Origin: Achromobacter seleniivolatilans
GTDB lineage: Bacteria; Pseudomonadota; Gammaproteobacteria; Burkholderiales; Burkholderiaceae_B
Direction of reading: 5' to 3'
Assembly (NCBI RefSeq): GCF_030864005.1
Contig: NZ_CP132976.1
Span: forward strand, 4,340,001 to 4,404,000
Length of the DNA: 64,000 nucleotides
Below, one piece after another: positions 42,045-50,254 of this stretch. The notes beneath the pieces were generated by a model that was not told where the DNA came from, did not search any database, and was given only the letters and a program-made list of their open reading frames with translations. The first letter of the stretch is position 1; each line of letters starts with the position of its first letter. Both the position numbers and the translations under genes were made by a program.

Positions 42045-43016
42045 ATGCCCCACTCTCTCGTGACAGATTTGTATGGCCAGATGTCCCTGCCGGTCATCAG
42101 CGCCCCCATGTTCATCGTCTCAAACCCAAAGCTGGTGATTGCTCAGTGCACAAGCGGCGTCGTGGGCTCGTTCCCCGCCCTGAATGCACGGCCGCAAAGC
42201 CTGCTGACCGATTGGCTGGATGAAGTCCAGGCCGGGCTGGCCTCGCACCGCGAAGCCCACCCCGGCGCCGTCGTGGCGCCCTATGCCGTCAACCAGATCA
42301 TTCACCAATCCAATGACCGGCTGGAACAAGACTTGGCCGTATGCGCCAGCCACCGCGTCCCGCTGATCATCACCAGCCTGCGCGCCCCCGGCGACCTGGT
42401 CAAAGGCGTGCACGACTGGGGCGGCAAGGTGTTCCACGACGTGACCACGATTCGCCACGCTGAAAAGGCGCTGGAAGCCGGGGTAGACGGCCTGATCCTG
42501 GTTTGCGCGGGCGCGGGCGGCCACGCCGGCACGCTGAGTCCGTTCGCCCTGCTGTCTGAAGTGCGCCGCTTCTACGACGGCCCGCTGATTCTGTCGGGCG
42601 CCATCACCTCTGGCGCGCACGTGCTGGCAGCATTGGCCATGGGCGCAGACTTCGCCTATATGGGTACGCGCTTTATTGCCAGCGAAGAGGCCAATGCCAG
42701 CGAAGGCTACAAATCCGCCATCGTCGAGGCCAGCGCGGCGGACATTCTGTACACCCCGTTTTTCACCGGCATCCCGGGCAACTACCTGAAAGCCAGCATC
42801 TCGGCCTCGGGCCTGGACCCGGCCAACCTGCCGCAGCCCGACAGCGGCGCGTCCAACTTTGGATCGTCCCGCGTCAAACCGTGGAAGGACATCTGGGGCG
42901 CGGGCCAGGGCGTGGGCAGCATTGCGAGCGTGGAACCCACGCGAAAAATCGTCGAAACCTTGCGCCACGAGTATGACGCAGCCAAAGCCCAACTGGCTGC
43001 CAGGACTTTCGCATGA
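42045..43016 (+). CDS. nitronate monooxygenase / 2-nitropropane dioxygenase family protein
   Basis: This 323-residue FMN-binding TIM-barrel protein has LPVISAPMFIVSNPKLVIAQ, VCAGAGGHAGTLSPFALL and LSGAITSGAHVLAALAMGAD, all family signatures, with His in GGHAG. Members oxidise nitronates; some act on acyl-CoA-related compounds. Its stop overlaps the next start by four bases, so the protein is made together with an enoyl-CoA hydratase, which suggests a catabolic rather than detoxifying role. Confidence 0.87.
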   Translation: MPHSLVTDLYGQMSLPVISAPMFIVSNPKLVIAQCTSGVVGSFPALNARPQSLLTDWLDEVQAGLASHREAHPGAVVAPYAVNQIIHQSNDRLEQDLAVCASHRVPLIITSLRAPGDLVKGVHDWGGKVFHDVTTIRHAEKALEAGVDGLILVCAGAGGHAGTLSPFALLSEVRRFYDGPLILSGAITSGAHVLAALAMGADFAYMGTRFIASEEANASEGYKSAIVEASAADILYTPFFTGIPGNYLKASISASGLDPANLPQPDSGASNFGSSRVKPWKDIWGAGQGVGSIASVEPTRKIVETLRHEYDAAKAQLAARTFA

Positions 43017-43750
43017 GCGCGGGCCTGACCATCACCCGCGACGGGGCTGTGCTGACGCTGGTCATTGATCGTCAGGACCGCCGTAACGCGCTGGACCGGG
43101 CCACCTACGCGGCCTTGACCGAGCAAATCTCCCTGGCTTCTGCCGATCAATCGGTATCGGCCGTGATCCTGACCGGGGCGGGCGAGCACTTCACGGCGGG
43201 CAATGATTTGCGGGATTTCCAGGAAGCGCGCGGCGCGGGCGACAGCGCTGGCCTCACGTTTCTGCGGGCGCTGACCACCGCCGCCGTGCCCGTCATTGCG
43301 GCGGTCGAGGGGTACGCCATCGGCATAGGCGTGACCTTATTGCAGCACTGCGATTTTGTTCACGTAGGCGAAGGCGCCACCTTGCGGATGCCCTTCGTAG
43401 CGCTGGGTCTGTGCCCGGAAGGCGCGTCCAGCCTGCTGCTGCCCCGCTTGGCGGGACGCCGGGCGGCTGAATGGCTGCTGCAAGGCAAAGCCTTTTCCGC
43501 GCAGGATGCGCTTGAAGGCGGCTTGGCGACATCCGTGACGCCCAAAGGGCAGGCACTGGCGGCGGCCGAGGCCACCGCCGCCGATCTTGCCCGTCAACCG
43601 CCCGCAGCCCTGCGCCTGACAAAAGCCATGATGAAGCGGGCGGACCGCCAGGCCATTGCAGACACGCTGGACTACGAAGCCGAACAATTCCGCGCCCGCC
43701 TGCAAACAGAAGAAGCGCAGACCGCGTTCGCGAAGTTTTTCAAGAAATAG
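43013..43750 (+). CDS. enoyl-CoA hydratase/isomerase family protein
   Basis: This 245-residue crotonase-fold protein has the oxyanion-hole segments FTAGNDLRDFQEA and EGYAIGIGVTLLQHCDFV, with acidic residues downstream in LGLCPEGASSLLLPRLAG. It begins within the stop codon of the previous gene (ATGA). It hydrates or isomerises enoyl-CoA. It ends 24 bases from the stop of a second, convergent crotonase gene. Confidence 0.9.
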   Translation: MSAGLTITRDGAVLTLVIDRQDRRNALDRATYAALTEQISLASADQSVSAVILTGAGEHFTAGNDLRDFQEARGAGDSAGLTFLRALTTAAVPVIAAVEGYAIGIGVTLLQHCDFVHVGEGATLRMPFVALGLCPEGASSLLLPRLAGRRAAEWLLQGKAFSAQDALEGGLATSVTPKGQALAAAEATAADLARQPPAALRLTKAMMKRADRQAIADTLDYEAEQFRARLQTEEAQTAFAKFFKK

Positions 43751-43774
43751 GGGCGGCGCGCGCCCCTTGCCCCC

Positions 43775-44608
43775 TTAAAACGGCGAATCCGGGCGGAAAT
43801 TCGGCGCCCGGCGTTCGCGCAAGGATTGGATGCCTTCCTTCACGTCCGGCCCGCCAAAACCCATGAATTCCAGCGCCAGCGACGTATCAAAGCTGGGTCC
43901 GGCCATGCGCAGCCAATTATTCAGCGAATACTTGGTCCACCGGATGGCCGTTTGCGACCCGGCGGCCAACTTGTTGGCGACTTCAAAGGCGCGGGGAATC
44001 AGGTCCGCCTCGTCGACGCACAAGGACACGAGCCCGATACGCTCGGCTTCCTCGCCCGTGACGGTCTCACACAGCATCAGGTAGTACTTGGCTTTGGCCA
44101 TGCCGCACAGAAGCGGCCAGACGATGGCGGCGTGGTCGCCAGCCGTCACGCCCAAACGGGTGTGGCCGTCGATGATCCGCGCATCGCGCGCCGCGATCGA
44201 GATATCAGCCAGCAGGCCGGCCACCAGCCCCGCCCCCACTGCCGCGCCATGCATGGCGGACACGATGGGCTTGTTGCAATTGATGATGTTGTAGACCAGA
44301 TCGCGGGCCTCGCGCCAGACACGCGTGCGCACGTCGAAGTCGTCCGCCATCTGCTGCACCAGATCCAGGTCGCCGCCGCCCGAGAATCCCTTGCCTTCGC
44401 CTCGAATGACCACCACCCGGGTATCGGGGTCGGTGTCGATGTCACGCCAGATGTCGGCCAGTTCGCGGTGCATGCGGTCATCCGCCGTGGACAGCTTGCC
44501 CGGCAGCCCGCCCTTGGCGCCCATGATCAGCTCCAGCACCCCGCCGGGATGCCTGCGCAACTTCAGCGATTCATAGGCTGAGTAATGTTCCAGCGTGATA
44601 TCAGTCAT
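43775..44608 (-). CDS. enoyl-CoA hydratase/isomerase family protein
   Basis: This 277-residue crotonase-fold protein has [18 protein letters not shown] and [20 protein letters not shown] as the oxyanion-hole segments and [19 protein letters not shown] further on. The two active-site Glu residues common in hydratases are not evident (Gly-Asp-His at the usual place), so a different crotonase activity is possible. It stands alone on the minus strand, divergent from the hydrate dehydratase gene, and differs clearly from its convergent neighbour. Confidence 0.87.
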   Translation of the reverse strand: MTDITLEHYSAYESLKLRRHPGGVLELIMGAKGGLPGKLSTADDRMHRELADIWRDIDTDPDTRVVVIRGEGKGFSGGGDLDLVQQMADDFDVRTRVWREARDLVYNIINCNKPIVSAMHGAAVGAGLVAGLLADISIAARDARIIDGHTRLGVTAGDHAAIVWPLLCGMAKAKYYLMLCETVTGEEAERIGLVSLCVDEADLIPRAFEVANKLAAGSQTAIRWTKYSLNNWLRMAGPSFDTSLALEFMGFGGPDVKEGIQSLRERRAPNFRPDSPF

Positions 44609-44672
44609 TGTCTACTCCGCGTTGTCTATTCAATGGAGCAAGCCGAAGGCCAGCGTGTTTTTGCGCACTATA

Positions 44673-44692
44673 GTGGATACACCTCTATCCAC
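44673..44692. promoter_or_regulatory. GTGGATA inverted repeat near nnrD promoter
   Basis: GTGGATA (44673-44679) and TATCCAC (44686-44692) are perfect arms around six bases. The left arm overlaps a TATAGT hexamer (44669-44674) that can be the -10 of the downstream gene, so the repeat is placed like an operator or a 5' leader hairpin. Confidence 0.4.
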
Positions 44693-44721
44693 CGCGCCGA
44701 TTCCCCGAGGAGACTCAGCCC

Positions 44722-45570
44722 ATGAACACCCCTGCCGCCGCCATCGACCGCGCCAGCCTGCCAGCCCTGTTCACTCCCCGCGGGTTGGACACGCACAAAG
44801 GCAGTTTTGGCACTGTCGGAGTAGTGGGCGGCGGCCCGGGCATGACCGGCGCGGCGCTGCTGGCTGCCCGGGCCGCCCTGAAAGTTGGCGCCGGCAAGGT
44901 GCTTGTGGGTTTTGCCCAGGAAAGCGCCCCCTTGCCCTGCGACGTCCTGCAACCCGAATTGATGCTGCGCGACTTCCGCTCCCTGCTGGACGAGGACTGG
45001 GGTGTTACCGCCTGGGTGGCGGGTTGCGGACTCGGCACAGGCGCGCTGGCCGCCAATGCGCTGTCCGAATTGTTTGTCCTGCGGCGCGAAGCGCCCTTGG
45101 TGCTGGATGCCGATGGCCTGAACCTGCTGGCCTGGGGCGACATTCAACCCAACTGGTCTTCCGGCCCGGTGGTACTGACCCCGCACCCGGCCGAAGCCGG
45201 CCGTCTGCTGGGGATCGGCACGGCTGACGTGCAGGCCGACCGCCTGGGCGCCGCCCGCCAGTTGGCGCAGCGCTACAAAGCGTGGATCGTGCTGAAGGGC
45301 GCGGGAACCGTGGTCTGCGACCCGGCCGGTGGATGCAGGGTCAATACCAGCGGCAATCCCGGATTGGCCACAGCCGGAACCGGGGATGTGCTGGCAGGCA
45401 TGCTGGGCTCTCTGATTGCCCAAAAGCTGCCGCTGGAGCAAGCCGTGGCGGGGGCAGTCTGGCTGCATGGCGCCGCTGCTGACGCGCTGGTCGCCCGGGG
45501 AGTCGGCCCCATCGGGCTAACTGCCGGCGAGCTCGCCGACGCGGCCCGCACCCTGCGAAATCAGGGCTAA
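44722..45570 (+). CDS. nnrD: ADP-dependent NAD(P)H-hydrate dehydratase
   Basis: This 282-residue ribokinase-fold protein repairs damaged NAD(P)H hydrate. Family motifs are [20 protein letters not shown] at the N-terminus, [23 protein letters not shown] and [20 protein letters not shown], the last holding the catalytic Asp. The epimerase half (NnrE) found fused in many bacteria is absent, so that activity must be encoded elsewhere. The ATG follows GAGGAGA. Confidence 0.92.
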   Translation: MNTPAAAIDRASLPALFTPRGLDTHKGSFGTVGVVGGGPGMTGAALLAARAALKVGAGKVLVGFAQESAPLPCDVLQPELMLRDFRSLLDEDWGVTAWVAGCGLGTGALAANALSELFVLRREAPLVLDADGLNLLAWGDIQPNWSSGPVVLTPHPAEAGRLLGIGTADVQADRLGAARQLAQRYKAWIVLKGAGTVVCDPAGGCRVNTSGNPGLATAGTGDVLAGMLGSLIAQKLPLEQAVAGAVWLHGAAADALVARGVGPIGLTAGELADAARTLRNQG

Positions 45571-45601
45571 GTCCCCGGAACTAAACATTTTTACAACATA
45601 C

Positions 45602-45650
45602 TAGGGTTTTCCCTAAAAAGGTCGTTGCTTTTAATTTAGGGTTATCCCTA
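45602..45650. promoter_or_regulatory. two TAGGG-N4-CCCTA elements at promoter of 77-residue gene
   Basis: TAGGGTTTTCCCTA (45602-45615) and TAGGGTTATCCCTA (45637-45650) are near-identical palindromes, 35 bases centre to centre. The second lies in the spacer and reaches the first two bases of the -10. Such spacing, a little over three helical turns, suits a dimeric regulator binding twice. Confidence 0.6.
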
Positions 45651-45654
45651 TAAT
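45625..45654 (+). promoter_or_regulatory. sigma-70 promoter of 77-residue gene
   Basis: TTGCTT (45625-45630) and a perfect TATAAT (45649-45654) are separated by 18 bases. The start of transcription would be about 30 bases before the ATG. Confidence 0.65.
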
Positions 45655-45689
45655 GGTTTACCCCAAGACGAAACGGACTGGAGAACACC

Positions 45690-45923
45690 ATGAGCGAACT
45701 GACCTTGAACCACACTATCCGCCTGACCGATGCGCTGGAGCGCGACCTGCTCCGCGGCGCTCTCGAGAACCAACCCAATTCCCATCCGCTGACCAACCTG
45801 AAGAAGGCTGGCCAAGCTGTAGTCGCCGCTGTTGCTGGTGTCTTTGCCTTCATCGACGAAGTGAACGAATCGATGAACAAGGCCCGCGCCGCCAGCTCGC
45901 GCTTCTCCGGCTCGCAGTGGTAA
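45690..45923 (+). CDS. 77-residue protein of unknown function
   Basis: The ATG at 45690 is preceded by GGAG and gives 77 residues with one amphipathic or weakly hydrophobic stretch (AGQAVVAAVAGVFAFIDEVN) and a basic, serine-rich tail. No signal peptide and no recognised domain. The strong promoter, the paired palindromes and the good ribosome binding site argue for a real, regulated gene. Size and composition recall small stress-related proteins of betaproteobacteria, but no function is assigned. Confidence 0.7.
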   Translation: MSELTLNHTIRLTDALERDLLRGALENQPNSHPLTNLKKAGQAVVAAVAGVFAFIDEVNESMNKARAASSRFSGSQW

Positions 45924-46318
45924 GACCAGCCGCGCTGGACTGAATCGCGACCGATCTCCCGCGATTTCATCCGGCGCGCTGCCGTTGCAACGCCCGCTTA
46001 GCTGAATAAGCGCCCGTTGCTGCGGACCTTCGGCGCCTGCCCTCCCTGGCGCCATCGCGCCGCGCCGGCCCCACTAAGCAGTGGGGTCCCCGCGACGCCC
46101 TCCCTGCTCTCCCCCCGCATTTTCTGCCTCTCGGCGTTTTCCCTAGCGCCCGATTTCTTCATTGACAGCGCGCGAACCGCCTACCGATAATCGGCCCCTT
46201 GCCGTCGTGCCTGACGCCAAGACCCCGAGCAGTCCCCGGCTGGCAGCAGCCTGCCCGCTGGCCCAGGTGGTTCTTACCCAAGCACGATCCGGTTCGTTTT
46301 CCATCCGGAGTTGTCATC
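45924..46318. other. 395-base intergenic region with hairpins and a promoter
   Basis: No gene seen. It holds four inverted repeats: AATCGCG/CGCGATT (45943-45966), CGCTTA/TAAGCG (45995-46012), GGCGCC/GGCGCC (46032-46053) and CCCCACT/AGTGGGG (46069-46086). The first could end transcription of the 77-residue gene, although no T-run follows. The 3' third carries the promoter and an about 120-base leader of the solute-binding protein gene. Confidence 0.6.
46162..46191 (+). promoter_or_regulatory. sigma-70 promoter of first solute-binding protein gene
   Basis: A consensus -35 TTGACA (46162-46167) and GATAAT (46186-46191, five of six) are 18 bases apart. The -10 is embedded in the palindrome CCGATAATCGG (46184-46194), a possible operator. 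Confidence 0.65.
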
Positions 46319-47932
46319 ATGAAGTTGCGCACCACCCTGGCCCTTGTGGCCGCCGCCATCCCCTTGGCTGCCGCCCACGCCCAGACGCTGAAGATCGGCC
46401 TGTCGGCTGAACCCACTTCGGCAGACCCCCACTATCACAAGATGACGCAGAACGATGCGTTCTCGGCGCACGTCTACAGCTCCCTGGTTGGCCGCAACGC
46501 CGACATGAAACTGACGCCCCAACTGGCTACGTCCTGGAAGACCCTGGACGACCTGACCTGGGAATTCAAGCTGCGTGACGACGTCAAGTTCTCGAACGGC
46601 AAGCCCTTCACGTCCGAAGACGTGCTGTTCACGATCTGCCGCACCCTGAACAACGAAACCAACGTGTCGCAGTCCTATATGGACATGACCAAGCGTTTCG
46701 TCGATGTGCAGACGCCGGATGCGCACACCGTGATCATCAAGACCAACGAACCGTTCCCGCTGATGCCCGCGGAACTGGCGCGTTCGCTGCCGATCGTCTG
46801 GAACGGCATTGTTGAACACGGCAAGCTGACGTTCGATCCGAAGAAGGGTTGCGGCGTCACGGGCGCATGGCCCACCGTGGTTGACTTCAACAACGGCAAG
46901 GATGCCATCGGCACCGGCCCGTACACCCTGAAGTCCTACGTTAAGGGCACCGGCATCGAGCTGGTTCGCAACGAAAACTACTGGGGCGAGAAGCCATACT
47001 GGAAGGAAGTGAAGTTCGTGCCCGTGCCGTCCGCCGGCCCGCGCCTGACTGGCCTGCTGTCGGGTGACTTCGACATGATCGAAAACCCCGCCGCCCGCGA
47101 CCTGCCGCGCCTGAAGGACAACCCCAAGTACGGCTTCGTTGCCACGCCTTCCACCCGCCTGGTGTTCTTCCAGCCGGACGTGGGCCGCAACCCGAGCCCG
47201 TTCGTCAAGACCACCGACGGCAAGAACCCGCTGCAGGATCTGCGCGTGCGCAAGGCTATTTCGATGGCCATTGACCGCAAGACGATCACCGCCCGCATCA
47301 TGGACGGCATGGCCACCCCGGCCTACCAGTTCATGCCCGACGGCATGTTCGGCGCGCTGCCCAAGGCTCCGGAAATCAAGTACGACCCGGAAGGCGCCAA
47401 GAAGCTGCTGGCCGAAGCTGGCTACCCGAACGGTTTTGAAATGACGCTGTCGTCCACCAACGACCGTTATGTCAACGACGGCCAGATCGCCCAAGCCGTG
47501 GCCCAGTACCTGGCCCGCGTTGGCATCAAGACCAATGTGGACGCCATGACGGCTTCCATCTACTTCCCCAAGCGCGCCAAGCGCGAGTTCAGCTTCTCGA
47601 TGGGCGGCTGGCCGGCGGAAACGGGTGAAGCCTCGGCGCTGTTCCAACTGTGGGTGGCATCCCTGGATTCCCCCAACAGCCTGGGTACCAGCAACTACGG
47701 CGGCTTTTCCAATGCAGACTTCGACAAGATCTACAAGGAAGCCATCGTGACGGTGGACGTGCCCAAGCGCGAGAAGCTGTTGCAACAATCCACCCAGATC
47801 GCACTGGACAACGTGCCGCTGATCCCGTTGCACTTTGAAAGCAGCATCTGGGCCTTCCGCAAGGGCATCACCTACGAAGGCCGCCGCGACCAGTACACGC
47901 TGGCCACTTCGGTCACGCCCGATAAGAAGTAA
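46319..47932 (+). CDS. ABC transporter substrate-binding protein, family 5 (DppA/OppA-like)
   Basis: This 537-residue periplasmic protein has a short signal peptide (ending AAAHAQ) and the family-5 segments LKIGLSAEPTSADPHYHKMT, WEFKLRDDVKFSNGKPFTSE and GTGPYTLKSY. CGGAG precedes the ATG at 46319. It is monocistronic, with its own strong promoter and terminator. A paralogue of about 70 per cent identity by eye is the receptor of the dpp operon 2.3 kb downstream, so the two may share the DppBCDF permease with different ligands. Confidence 0.9.
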   Translation: MKLRTTLALVAAAIPLAAAHAQTLKIGLSAEPTSADPHYHKMTQNDAFSAHVYSSLVGRNADMKLTPQLATSWKTLDDLTWEFKLRDDVKFSNGKPFTSEDVLFTICRTLNNETNVSQSYMDMTKRFVDVQTPDAHTVIIKTNEPFPLMPAELARSLPIVWNGIVEHGKLTFDPKKGCGVTGAWPTVVDFNNGKDAIGTGPYTLKSYVKGTGIELVRNENYWGEKPYWKEVKFVPVPSAGPRLTGLLSGDFDMIENPAARDLPRLKDNPKYGFVATPSTRLVFFQPDVGRNPSPFVKTTDGKNPLQDLRVRKAISMAIDRKTITARIMDGMATPAYQFMPDGMFGALPKAPEIKYDPEGAKKLLAEAGYPNGFEMTLSSTNDRYVNDGQIAQAVAQYLARVGIKTNVDAMTASIYFPKRAKREFSFSMGGWPAETGEASALFQLWVASLDSPNSLGTSNYGGFSNADFDKIYKEAIVTVDVPKREKLLQQSTQIALDNVPLIPLHFESSIWAFRKGITYEGRRDQYTLATSVTPDKK

Positions 47933-47950
47933 TCAGGTCCGCCTGAACCA

Positions 47951-47978
47951 AAACGGCTGCCAATGGCAGCCGTTTTTT
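47951..47978 (+). terminator. Rho-independent terminator after first solute-binding protein gene
   Basis: ACGGCTGCC (47953-47961) pairs with GGCAGCCGT (47965-47973) around three bases and is followed by a run of six T residues. Confidence 0.93.
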
Positions 47979-48006
47979 ATGGGCTTTTCAGTCCGCCTCC
48001 CGTCAT

Positions 48007-48921
48007 TCACCCCGCCGGCCCCGCCTCCAGCGCGCGGTCCAGCTCGCGGGACAACAGCTCGATGAAGGCTTCCGCCTTGGGCGGCAGGACACGCCCGGGC
48101 ATCACCTGGATCTGCAGGGTCCGCGATTGCAGTTCCGCGTTGGAAATCGGCACGGCGACCAGTTCGTCGCGCCGCAGACTCCACGCCACCGAGATGTAGC
48201 CGCTGAGCATGATGGCGTCCGAGCCGAACACAAAACCGTGCAGTGGCGAGGAATCGTTGCAGGTCAGCACCGGTTCCAACTGCACCGATTCCAGCGCGCA
48301 GCCCATTTCGAAGAGTTGCCGCGTGGTAGTGCCTGGCCCCGTCAACGCCAGGGGATAGTGGCTCAAGTCCTGCAAACTGACGCTGCGCCGGCCAGCCAGA
48401 GGATGGTTGGCCGCCATCACCGCGTGAACCGGCGCGCGGCGCGAATAACGGACGCTGACCCCGCTGACGCGCTCGGCAATGAATGTCATGGCCAGCTCGA
48501 CGCTGCCTTCCGCGACCCGGCGGCTGACATCGGCGGGCGAACCCACGTGCAGGTCGAAGCGAATATTCGGCCGCTCCTGGCGGAAGCGCGCCATCACCGA
48601 CGGCACAAAAATGCGGGCCACGCCTTCGACGGCCGCGACCCGGATTTCATTGCGCGCCTCGCCTTTGGTCGCCGCTATCTCCTGAAGGACCGATTCAGCC
48701 TCAAGCATCGTGCGCCTGGCATGCGCCAGCATCAGTTGACCCGCCTGGCTCAACACCATGCCCCGGGCGGCGCGCTCAAATAGCGGGGCCCCCGCTTCTT
48801 CCTCCAGCTTGGCAATCTGCCTGCTGATGGCCGACACCGCCACATGCAGGCGTTCGGACGCGCCGCTCAGGCTACCCGCCTGGGCAACCTCCAGAAAGTA
48901 CTTTAAGGCGATGCCGTGCAC
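48007..48921 (-). CDS. LysR family transcriptional regulator
   Basis: This 304-residue protein starts with GTG at 48921 (seven bases after GAGG) and reads MHGIALKYFLEVAQAGSLSG, then RLHVAVSAISRQIAKLEEEA as the recognition helix. The effector-binding domain follows. It is divergent from the AstE-like/dpp operon across 296 bases and is convergent with the first solute-binding protein gene, so it is well placed to control the peptide-uptake genes. An inverted repeat CTTTGC/GCAAAG (48960-48978) lies close to its start. Confidence 0.87.
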   Translation of the reverse strand: MHGIALKYFLEVAQAGSLSGASERLHVAVSAISRQIAKLEEEAGAPLFERAARGMVLSQAGQLMLAHARRTMLEAESVLQEIAATKGEARNEIRVAAVEGVARIFVPSVMARFRQERPNIRFDLHVGSPADVSRRVAEGSVELAMTFIAERVSGVSVRYSRRAPVHAVMAANHPLAGRRSVSLQDLSHYPLALTGPGTTTRQLFEMGCALESVQLEPVLTCNDSSPLHGFVFGSDAIMLSGYISVAWSLRRDELVAVPISNAELQSRTLQIQVMPGRVLPPKAEAFIELLSRELDRALEAGPAG

Positions 48922-48959
48922 GCTGAACCCTCGTCGACAGAACGGGCTATTGAACAGAC

Positions 48960-48978
48960 CTTTGCCTTTTAAGCAAAG
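48960..48978. promoter_or_regulatory. inverted repeat in LysR/deacylase divergent region
   Basis: CTTTGC and GCAAAG flank seven AT-rich bases, 38 bases upstream of the LysR GTG. It is followed by an AT-rich tract (ATAAATATTCTAATTG) unlike the GC-rich surroundings, a typical setting for LysR binding and a promoter. The remaining divergent sequence shows a TACAAT hexamer (49189-49194) close to the deacylase start. Confidence 0.35.
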
Positions 48979-49217
48979 CTTGCGATAAATATTCTAATTG
49001 TAGAGAAAGCTGCCAAGCTCCTAGAATTCGCTCAATATGCCAAGCAGGCGCGCGCATGACGCGCCCGGATAAAAGGGAAAAACAGTGTCAGCAGCCATCT
49101 CCAGCGCCTGTCGCGCCAATTTTTTCTATTGCGCTCGCGCGCGCGTCAAATAGGCGCCCAGCCGCCGCCCCCGAAGCTCCAACCCCTATACAATCCCTTC
49201 GCTTCATCGGAGTTCCC

Positions 49218-50189
49218 ATGCCCACGACCATCCCCGCGCCCTTGCCGCGTCCCTTTCTTCTTGCTTGTCCGGATCTGTCGGCGGAACGCTTGGGCAATAC
49301 GGATACGCCCGGCGTCTGGCATTTTGACTCCGGCGTGCAGGGCAAACATGTGATGTTGAGCGCGCTGGTCCACGGCAACGAGCTGTGCGGCGCGTGGGCA
49401 TTGAAAGAAGCATTGGCGGCGAAGCTGCTGCCGCGCCGCGGTTCACTGACCCTGGCCTTCTGTAATCTGGCCGCCTTCGACCGCTTTGACTCCGCCAATT
49501 ACGCCCCCGCGCGCTTTGTCGATGAAGACATGAACCGCGTCTGGAGCGACGACAAGCTGGCGCTGCCGATCAGCCAGGAGCGCCGCCGTGCGGCCGAGAT
49601 CCTGCCGTGGTTGCAGCAAGCCGATTGGCTGCTGGACTTCCATTCAATGAGCAATTCCGACGTGCCCTTGCAATTGACGGGCATGGAACAACGCAATATC
49701 GACCTGGCGCTGGCGCTGGGCAACCCCGCCACCATCATTGCCGACGCCGGCCACGCCGCAGGCGTGCGCATGCGCGACTACGGCCGGTTCGGCGAATCGG
49801 GCGACAACGGCACCCGCTCCCTGCTGATTGAATGCGGTTTCCACGGCGCGCCCGAAGCGCGCGGCGTGGCCGTTGATCAGATGGCCCGCTTCCTGGTAGA
49901 AGCCGGCACGGTCGATCGCAACGACATCCCGGCGGACTGGTTCACCCCGGGCGCACCGATTCAACGCGCGCTGCGCGTGACGCATGCCGTCGCCGCCAAA
50001 AGCGCCGACTTCCGTTTTGCAGAGCCGTGGAAGGGACTGGAAACGCTGCCCGCTGCCGGCACCATCATCGGCTGGTCCGAAGGCGAACCCGTCACCACCC
50101 CCTACGACAACTGCGTGCTGATCATGCCGTCGACCGCGAATCTGCGGGCTGGCGTAACCGTCGTCCGGCTGGCGCAACCCATCGTTTAA
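49218..50189 (+). CDS. succinylglutamate desuccinylase/aspartoacylase family deacylase
   Basis: This 323-residue zinc hydrolase is a paralogue of the protein at 22619-23563, sharing long identical stretches around LSALVHGNELCGAW (His52, Glu55), DFHSM (His near 142) and LLIECGFHG (Glu near 205). GGAG precedes the ATG at 49218; a longer frame from 49056 is rejected. It lies 65 bases before the dpp receptor gene, with a GGCGCC/GGCGCC hairpin in the gap (50203-50222). It probably removes an acyl group from compounds brought in by the peptide importer. Confidence 0.83.
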   Translation: MPTTIPAPLPRPFLLACPDLSAERLGNTDTPGVWHFDSGVQGKHVMLSALVHGNELCGAWALKEALAAKLLPRRGSLTLAFCNLAAFDRFDSANYAPARFVDEDMNRVWSDDKLALPISQERRRAAEILPWLQQADWLLDFHSMSNSDVPLQLTGMEQRNIDLALALGNPATIIADAGHAAGVRMRDYGRFGESGDNGTRSLLIECGFHGAPEARGVAVDQMARFLVEAGTVDRNDIPADWFTPGAPIQRALRVTHAVAAKSADFRFAEPWKGLETLPAAGTIIGWSEGEPVTTPYDNCVLIMPSTANLRAGVTVVRLAQPIV

Positions 50190-50254
50190 GCAAGAAACGC
50201 GTGGCGCCCATCAAGAGGCGCCGCCGGCAACACCCATAACAACCAGGGAAAAAT

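Noticed and set aside
46274..47833. 519-residue minus-strand frame opposite the first solute-binding protein
   Set aside because: Antisense shadow; no domain, and the plus-strand protein has signal peptide and family motifs.
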